The notes under the pieces: model-generated
What the model was told of the DNA's origin: nothing
Seen by the model: the letters and a program-made list of their open reading frames with translations, nothing else
Databases searched by the model: none
Shown: one piece after another, positions 44,697 through 48,985 of the stretch
How positions within the stretch are numbered: the first letter of the stretch is position 1
Layout of the letters: each line of letters opens with the position of its first letter
Assembly (NCBI GenBank): GCA_964421875.1
Contig: CAYQZD010000011.1
Coordinates: forward strand, 1-48,985
DNA: 48,985 nucleotides
Reading direction: 5' to 3'
Source: CAYQZD01 sp964421875
GTDB taxonomy: Bacteria; Electryoneota; Tariuqbacteria; Tariuqbacterales; Tariuqbacteraceae
Made by a program: the position numbers and the translations under genes

Positions 44697-45995
44697 TTAC
44701 TTCACCAATACCATTTTCTGAGTGGCGCTGTAATCGCCAGCGGTCAGTTTGTAGAAGTAGATACCTGAAGCCAAGCCGCTACCGTCAAAGATAACCTGGT
44801 GCGTCCCGGAATTTTGCCAGCCGTTCGCCAATTCCACCACTACCCTTCCCTGCACATCGCAAACAATCAGCGTTACATCGCCCGCTTCCGGCAGGGTAAA
44901 GGCGATGGTGGTGGCGGAGTTGAAGGGATTAGGGCTGGCATTCGCCAGTTTATATTCAGTTGGTGAAATTGAGGTTAAACCGGTCTCATTCCCAAACCAG
45001 CCGGTGACTGACCAGCCCTGATTGGTCGATTGCGAGCCGTCTCCGGCCAGCTTGGCGAAATCGAAAGAGTCATAGCCGACGGCTGAGTCAGGATAATTTC
45101 CGGCGTTACCGATATAGGTGTAGTTGCCGTAGGGAGCGCTGCCGGGGATGTTCTGAGTGACTACCCTCATTACAGTCTGGCCCGGCCCGATGGGGATACC
45201 GGAACGCAGAATCAACGGTCCAAAGACCGCTCCGTTAGGCAGGACCACTTCAGTCCAACCGTCGAAAGTCCAGGCTGTGGAGTCCGCGTTATAGATTTCG
45301 GCGTCGAAGGTAATTATCCCTCCCCCGGCGGGAATCTGAATCGGGGGATTATGAGGCGTGAGGGTCACACAGAGGCCTCCTCCCTCCAGCAAAATATCAT
45401 CGGCGCGCAAAGCTCCGTAAAATGAACCGCCGCCGTTTCCCCGGCTGTTAGCGCCGTATTCAAAGGCAGTTACCTGTCCAGAGGAGAAGCCGAGTATATC
45501 CTGCCTGATATTTCGACTAAGATTATACCAATTTAGTGGATTTCCACCGGTGCAATCGATAACCAGGATTGAGTCGGTGGATTGAGGCACCTGGTAATTT
45601 GTCGATTCAACCCAGTATTCGACAATCCTGCTGTCGGATAAATGCAGCCTGACTTTCATAAAAGTGCGGTCGAGGGAGCCGCCCCTGTCGATGTAGTAAT
45701 ACAGGTCCAGGCTGGCGGCGGGGAAGTCGATAGCGTGTGATAAACCGGTCCATCCTCCCCAATTGCCGTGCGTATAAAAGTGCTTTGCCTGACCTGAATA
45801 TGAGGAATTGTATCCTGATTCAAAGGTCCAGTTGCTGGCGGCTATACTGCCGTTATAAGTCTGCTGCCAGGTTCCCCATTGCGCTGTTTCCCAATCTTCA
45901 AAAAACTGCTGCGTCAATCCTGATTGCGGCAGGCTTATCAGGAGACTTAGAATCACAGCATTTAAGGCGGTTTCACGCCAGTTTTTGCTTTTCAA
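44697..45995 (-). CDS. Secreted protein with shared Ig-like and sorting domains
   Basis: 432 residues. The TTG start has AGGAGG eight bases upstream; no ATG fits. Signal peptide around NAVILSLLISLPQSGLTQ. Residues about 30-205 resemble a lectin/jelly-roll-like exported domain with FFEDWETAQWGTWQ and DNA- or sugar-binding not evident. Residues about 210-320 are the domain shared with three neighbours (TPHNPPIQIPAGGG, EVVLPNGAVFGPLILR, PYGNYTYIGNAG). The end is a sorting domain (KLANASPNPFNSATTIAF to SGIYFYKLTAG). Probably displayed on the surface; function unknown. A terminator and a palindromic repeat follow; the intron relic lies upstream. Confidence 0.87.
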   Translation of the reverse strand: MKSKNWRETALNAVILSLLISLPQSGLTQQFFEDWETAQWGTWQQTYNGSIAASNWTFESGYNSSYSGQAKHFYTHGNWGGWTGLSHAIDFPAASLDLYYYIDRGGSLDRTFMKVRLHLSDSRIVEYWVESTNYQVPQSTDSILVIDCTGGNPLNWYNLSRNIRQDILGFSSGQVTAFEYGANSRGNGGGSFYGALRADDILLEGGGLCVTLTPHNPPIQIPAGGGIITFDAEIYNADSTAWTFDGWTEVVLPNGAVFGPLILRSGIPIGPGQTVMRVVTQNIPGSAPYGNYTYIGNAGNYPDSAVGYDSFDFAKLAGDGSQSTNQGWSVTGWFGNETGLTSISPTEYKLANASPNPFNSATTIAFTLPEAGDVTLIVCDVQGRVVVELANGWQNSGTHQVIFDGSGLASGIYFYKLTAGDYSATQKMVLVK

Positions 45996-46083
45996 TGCAG
46001 AATCCTCCTATGATTAACCAGTTGTTTATTCCCTATGATATTAAAATGCAGATTTTTTTTAATTTTATCAATTATTAATCGAC

Positions 46084-47074
46084 ATAGGTAGGTTCTCACG
46101 AACTTTCCCTGTCACACCACCGTGCATACGGGCCCGTATACGGCGGTTCGGATTAGTTCTACGTTTGAATGTTCAATCTGGGAAGTCCCAGTTGGTCGAA
46201 GTAAGCTTTGGGGAAAGCTATCAGCAGGGCAGAAAAGGCGCTGGCTTTCCAAGGTTTGGGACAGCTTGCCACCGTGCGCGCCGCTGAATCCTTCCCAATA
46301 CCCCTTTTGCGCAACTCCTCAAAGCGTCTATGTCCCCGTTTCCATTGTTTCCACATCACGCTTCGCAGCCGCCGTCTTATCCAGCCGTCCAATGCTTCCA
46401 ATACCGACGGCGTGTCGCATCTGCCAAAGTAAGCCCGCCATCCCTTAAGGTAAGGGAATAATTCCTCTACCATCCGGGACAGACTTCTCCCGCTGGAACG
46501 ACCGGTCAGCTCCCGAACCCGTCCTTTGAACCGCTGGATGCTTTCCGGGCTTACCCGCAATTTGGGGCGTTTCCCCCCGGTGAAACTAAAGCCCAGGAAT
46601 TTCCGCTGCCGGGCTTTCGGTCTTCTGTTTCGCTATGACAGTTTCGTCCCTTACATCCGCAGGGTCGAAGGCTTCACCCTCTCCCACTGCAGCAAAGGCC
46701 AATTCATACTGGATTTTCTGACGCTTTACCGCCATAAGTTACAGTTCCTATTTGCCACTCTAATCCGTTCAAGCCTTCATCAGCCGTACGGCTGACACAT
46801 AGCAGGTCTCCCAAGGTAAGCTCAACCGCCTTCACTGCATACCCGCCAAATCTACAGCCAAAACCCTTGAGAGATATGGACTTCGTGGTCTTTGGCCCAC
46901 TCGTCCGATTTTGACTGCCTCAAATTTGGTTTCTGTTCGTCGGGTCGCAGTTTTGCTCCACGCTTCCTTCAGACATCGCCTCACGACAATGCCCTTGCGC
47001 TTCGCTAACACTTCAGCTCCCTCAGCCTGTATAAGGGACTTACACCCTCAAGCTGTTGAACATGCTTGGCACAC
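46084..47074 (-). mobile_element. Degraded group II intron with internal deletion
   Basis: The 5' end, minus strand from 47074, reads GTGTGCCAAGCATG followed by AGCTTGAGGGTGTAAGTCCC, a typical bacterial group II intron start (GTGYG). The 3' part has a domain V-like hairpin (46117-46146: CCGCCGT...ACGGTGG with a perfect inner ATACGGGCCCGTAT) and further pairing that could be domain VI. The length is about 990 bases, while intact relatives with their protein measure about 2 kb or more. The insertion point directly follows the T-run of a terminator (47076-47104), the preferred target of class C introns. The 3' boundary is approximate. Confidence 0.8.
46159..46735 (-). pseudogene. ltrA: Group II intron reverse transcriptase/maturase remnant
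   Basis: Two pieces in different frames. The N-terminal piece starts at the ATG 46733-46735 (MAVKRQKIQYELAFAAVGEG) and reads about 43 codons to KTESPA. The C-terminal piece, from about 46630, contains RQRKFLGFSFTGGKRPK, then VSPESIQRFKGRVRELTGR, LFPYLKGWRAYFGRC and LDGWIRRRLRSVMWKQWKR, the maturase X domain. The two join near 46605-46625 with a frame change, so the whole reverse-transcriptase core, including the YADD catalytic motif, is absent. The intron cannot move on its own. Confidence 0.85.
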
Positions 47075-47075
47075 T

Positions 47076-47104
47076 AAAAAAAAGCCCCGCCGAAGCGGGG
47101 CTTT
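47076..47104 (-). terminator. Rho-independent terminator after the 47146 gene
   Basis: AAAGCCCCGC (47081-47090) pairs with GCGGGGCTTT (47095-47104), with a CGAA loop. On the minus strand eight T follow. The intron 5' end begins two bases later. Confidence 0.95.
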
Positions 47105-47117
47105 CATCTCTCGACTT

Positions 47118-47139
47118 GTAGGGCGGAATCTTATTCCGC
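47118..47139. repeat. Palindromic GTAGGGCGGA repeat (copy 4)
   Basis: GTAGGGCGGAAT-CTT-ATTCCGC, same orientation as copy 3 and again between a terminator and the stop codon of a secreted-protein gene. Confidence 0.8.
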
Positions 47140-47145
47140 TGTATC

Positions 47146-48985
47146 CTACTTCACCAGCGCCATCTTCTTAGTGTCACTGAAATCACCGGCTGTGAGCTTG
47201 TAGAAGTAAATACCGGAGGACAGTCCGCTGCCGTCAAAGACAACTTGATGCGCGCCGGAATTATACCAGCCGTTTGCCAGAACAGCCACTTCCCGTCCCG
47301 TAATGTCGAACACGCTCAGCGTTATTTTACCTGCTTCCGGCAGGGTAAAGCTGATGTTGGTGGTCGGGTTGAAGGGGTTGGGCGAAGCGCCGCTCAGCGC
47401 ATAATTACTGACCGACAGTGAGGTTTCATCACCGAACCAGCCAGAAACGTTCCAATTCTGGCAATTGGAAGTTGCGTCACCAGCGAGCTTGGAGAAGGGG
47501 AAGGTATCACAATCGATAACGGTAGCAGGGTGGGTTCCCGCATTGCCCACATAGGTATAGTTACCCGGGGGAGCCATACCGGGCACGTTCTGGGAAACTA
47601 TGCGCATAATGGTCTGGCCCGGAGCGATGGGGAGACCGGTACGCAGGACAAGTGGACCGAATACCGCGCCGTTGGGCAAGATGACTTCGGTCCAGCCGTC
47701 AAAAATCTGCGGGTCGTTGGAGTTGTTGGTTATTTCAGCGTCGAAGACGAACTGACCACCGCCCGGCGGAACCTGAATCGGCGGATTATGCGGAGTAAGC
47801 GTCACGCTCAAAGGACTTCCCGCGCCGGGATGGTGAATCCTCACACCGGTCTGGTTTGCGGGAGTCCAAACTCCGGCGCCGTTGAAGTACAGCAATACTC
47901 CTTCAGAACCATCCTGATTTTCCACGCCGATGGTGCAGGAGGAGTAATTTGTCACTGTATTAAACATCAACTCGATGGTGCCGTCGGCATACAGTATCGC
48001 TTCGCAGGTTACGGTTCCGCCGCCGCCAAAGTAGGGCACGTTCTCGAATTCGCAAATCCAGCGGTTGTTCACAGAATCGTTATAAACCCATACAGTTCCG
48101 CTCGTGCTGGGATTGAGGTCGTCCCAAAGCAGCGCTATCACATTCTCCGGTTCGCCGGCTGTGGGAATGGTGAGGTTTGAATAAGCGGTCGAGGTCGAGG
48201 TGAAGGAGAGGAAACCGTTAGAGCAGATTCTGATGTCGGTGAAGTCTTCTGTCGGTCCGCCTCCGGGATAGAAGGGGAAGCTGAATCCCAGGGGATAGGG
48301 CCCCAGATTCTGGTCGTCGCCGTTGATGCCGGAGTTGGCGCCGATGGTATTGATTTCCACCCAGTCATAGTTGATGGCTTCCCACATATAGACTTCGGGG
48401 CCGGGGACAAACACCGGTGGCGCTTCCGCGATATCACCCACACCGGAGGCGTTGTAGTATGCCACACCGTAAACGTAGTTGCCTTGATAGCTGGGAGTGT
48501 CAGTATAGTTAGTATTGGTTCCGGGCAGGTCGGCGATCTCAGTCCCGTCACGGTAGATTTTCTGGCCGGTCCAGGAGCCTGCGGGCCAATAAGCGCCGTG
48601 AGCGCCGGCGGTGGGCGCGGTCCAGTTAATCACGCACTGCTGGGTGTCGGGATTGGTGGTGACATTAGTAGGCGCGGCAGGAACGTCAAGCCCTATCCAG
48701 GCGGAAGCGTTTGCCGGCGGGCTGTCTCCGGAGTCGTTGAAGGCGATGACACAGTAATCATACATACCCGCGGCGGGGACGGTGTTGTCGTCATAGCTTG
48801 AAGCCTGACCGATTTGAACATTTGTCAAGGTGGTCAGTGAATCCGGACCCCGGAATATCTTGATTCCGTCCAAATCGGTTAAAGGCACTCCGCCAAAGGT
48901 TGAATCGGGATTAATCCAAGCGAGGGAGGCTGTTAGTTGAGCCTGATTGTGAGCCACGGTGAAGTTTTCCGGGGATTGAGGCGCG
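47146..48985 (-). CDS. Secreted fibronectin-like protein with shared Ig-like and sorting domains (5' end outside window)
   Basis: At least 612 residues; the frame is open to the window edge (APQSPENFTVAHNQAQLT), so a GTG at 48957 is not the start. Two fibronectin-type domains (about 1-100 and 100-200), then a domain with WVEINTIGANSGINGDDQNL, ICSNGFLSFTSTSTAYSN and a conserved Trp-Asp strand, next the shared Ig-like domain (TPHNPPIQVPPGGGQF to VPGMAPPGNYTYVGNAG), then the sorting domain (ALSGASPNPFNPTTNISF, SSGIYFYKLTAG). It is about 55-60% like the pseudogene at 41931 by eye over the common part, and also shares its order of domains. Probably an exported surface protein. Confidence 0.9.
   Translation of the reverse strand, partial: APQSPENFTVAHNQAQLTASLAWINPDSTFGGVPLTDLDGIKIFRGPDSLTTLTNVQIGQASSYDDNTVPAAGMYDYCVIAFNDSGDSPPANASAWIGLDVPAAPTNVTTNPDTQQCVINWTAPTAGAHGAYWPAGSWTGQKIYRDGTEIADLPGTNTNYTDTPSYQGNYVYGVAYYNASGVGDIAEAPPVFVPGPEVYMWEAINYDWVEINTIGANSGINGDDQNLGPYPLGFSFPFYPGGGPTEDFTDIRICSNGFLSFTSTSTAYSNLTIPTAGEPENVIALLWDDLNPSTSGTVWVYNDSVNNRWICEFENVPYFGGGGTVTCEAILYADGTIELMFNTVTNYSSCTIGVENQDGSEGVLLYFNGAGVWTPANQTGVRIHHPGAGSPLSVTLTPHNPPIQVPPGGGQFVFDAEITNNSNDPQIFDGWTEVILPNGAVFGPLVLRTGLPIAPGQTIMRIVSQNVPGMAPPGNYTYVGNAGTHPATVIDCDTFPFSKLAGDATSNCQNWNVSGWFGDETSLSVSNYALSGASPNPFNPTTNISFTLPEAGKITLSVFDITGREVAVLANGWYNSGAHQVVFDGSGLSSGIYFYKLTAGDFSDTKKMALVK

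Noticed and set aside
46084..47074. Plus-strand open frames in the intron region
   Set aside because: They overlap the maturase remnant and intron domains on the other strand and show no domain.

Overview
The window comes from a mid-GC bacterium of the FCB superphylum, most likely one of its uncultured candidate phyla; the lineage is inferred. The evidence is five secreted proteins or remnants with Por/T9SS-type surroundings (four still carry a C-terminal sorting domain of the PNPFN type), diaminopimelate-type peptidoglycan recycling (Mpl), and long PAS hybrid kinases. Many genes start with TTG or GTG behind a clear Shine-Dalgarno sequence. The two tRNA genes do not encode CCA.

Layout. 1-1025: tRNA-Asn with a terminator, and a small secreted protein. 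1191-8912: a minus-strand housekeeping block, read from the right as pheS, an orphan HicB-like ORF, pheT, a ZapB-like coiled-coil gene, zapA, rny (RNase Y) and the ymdB-type phosphodiesterase. Between zapA and rny lies a strong 6S RNA candidate (3974-4170). 9059-12009: a TPR membrane protein and mpl. 12135-21520: a signalling block with a ten-PAS hybrid histidine kinase, then a second PAS/GAF hybrid kinase in an apparent operon with a PilZ-like/receiver protein. 21635-29988: tRNA-Ala, aconitase, a second TPR protein paralogous to the first, a membrane protein with a spermidine-synthase-like domain, and panB on a divergent promoter. 30087-35599: a secreted CotH/lamin-tail protein, a secreted beta-propeller-like protein, and a receiver-GGDEF diguanylate cyclase. 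35591-41376: sfsA, an EamA exporter and a LIM-zinc-finger/DA1-like metallopeptidase in one tight operon, a TPR membrane protein, lipA and a UMF1-type transporter. 41377-48985: an accessory region with an IS110 fragment, a multiply broken Kelch/fibronectin secreted-protein pseudogene, an intact relative, a degraded group II intron sitting directly behind a terminator, and a further secreted protein that runs off the window.

The genes most worth attention are the exported LIM/DA1-like protease (a eukaryote-like architecture), the 6S RNA candidate, the roughly 110-residue domain shared by four secreted proteins just before the sorting domain, and the intron relic that lost its reverse-transcriptase core. 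Short palindromic repeats (17275, 26797, 44667, 47118) and CATTGCGAGG-type repeats (24900, 26756) sit at gene ends; one supplies the stop codon of a gene. No complete novel defence or mobile system is visible; the two strongest candidates for something undescribed are the LIM/DA1 operon and the family of repeat-flanked TPR membrane proteins.
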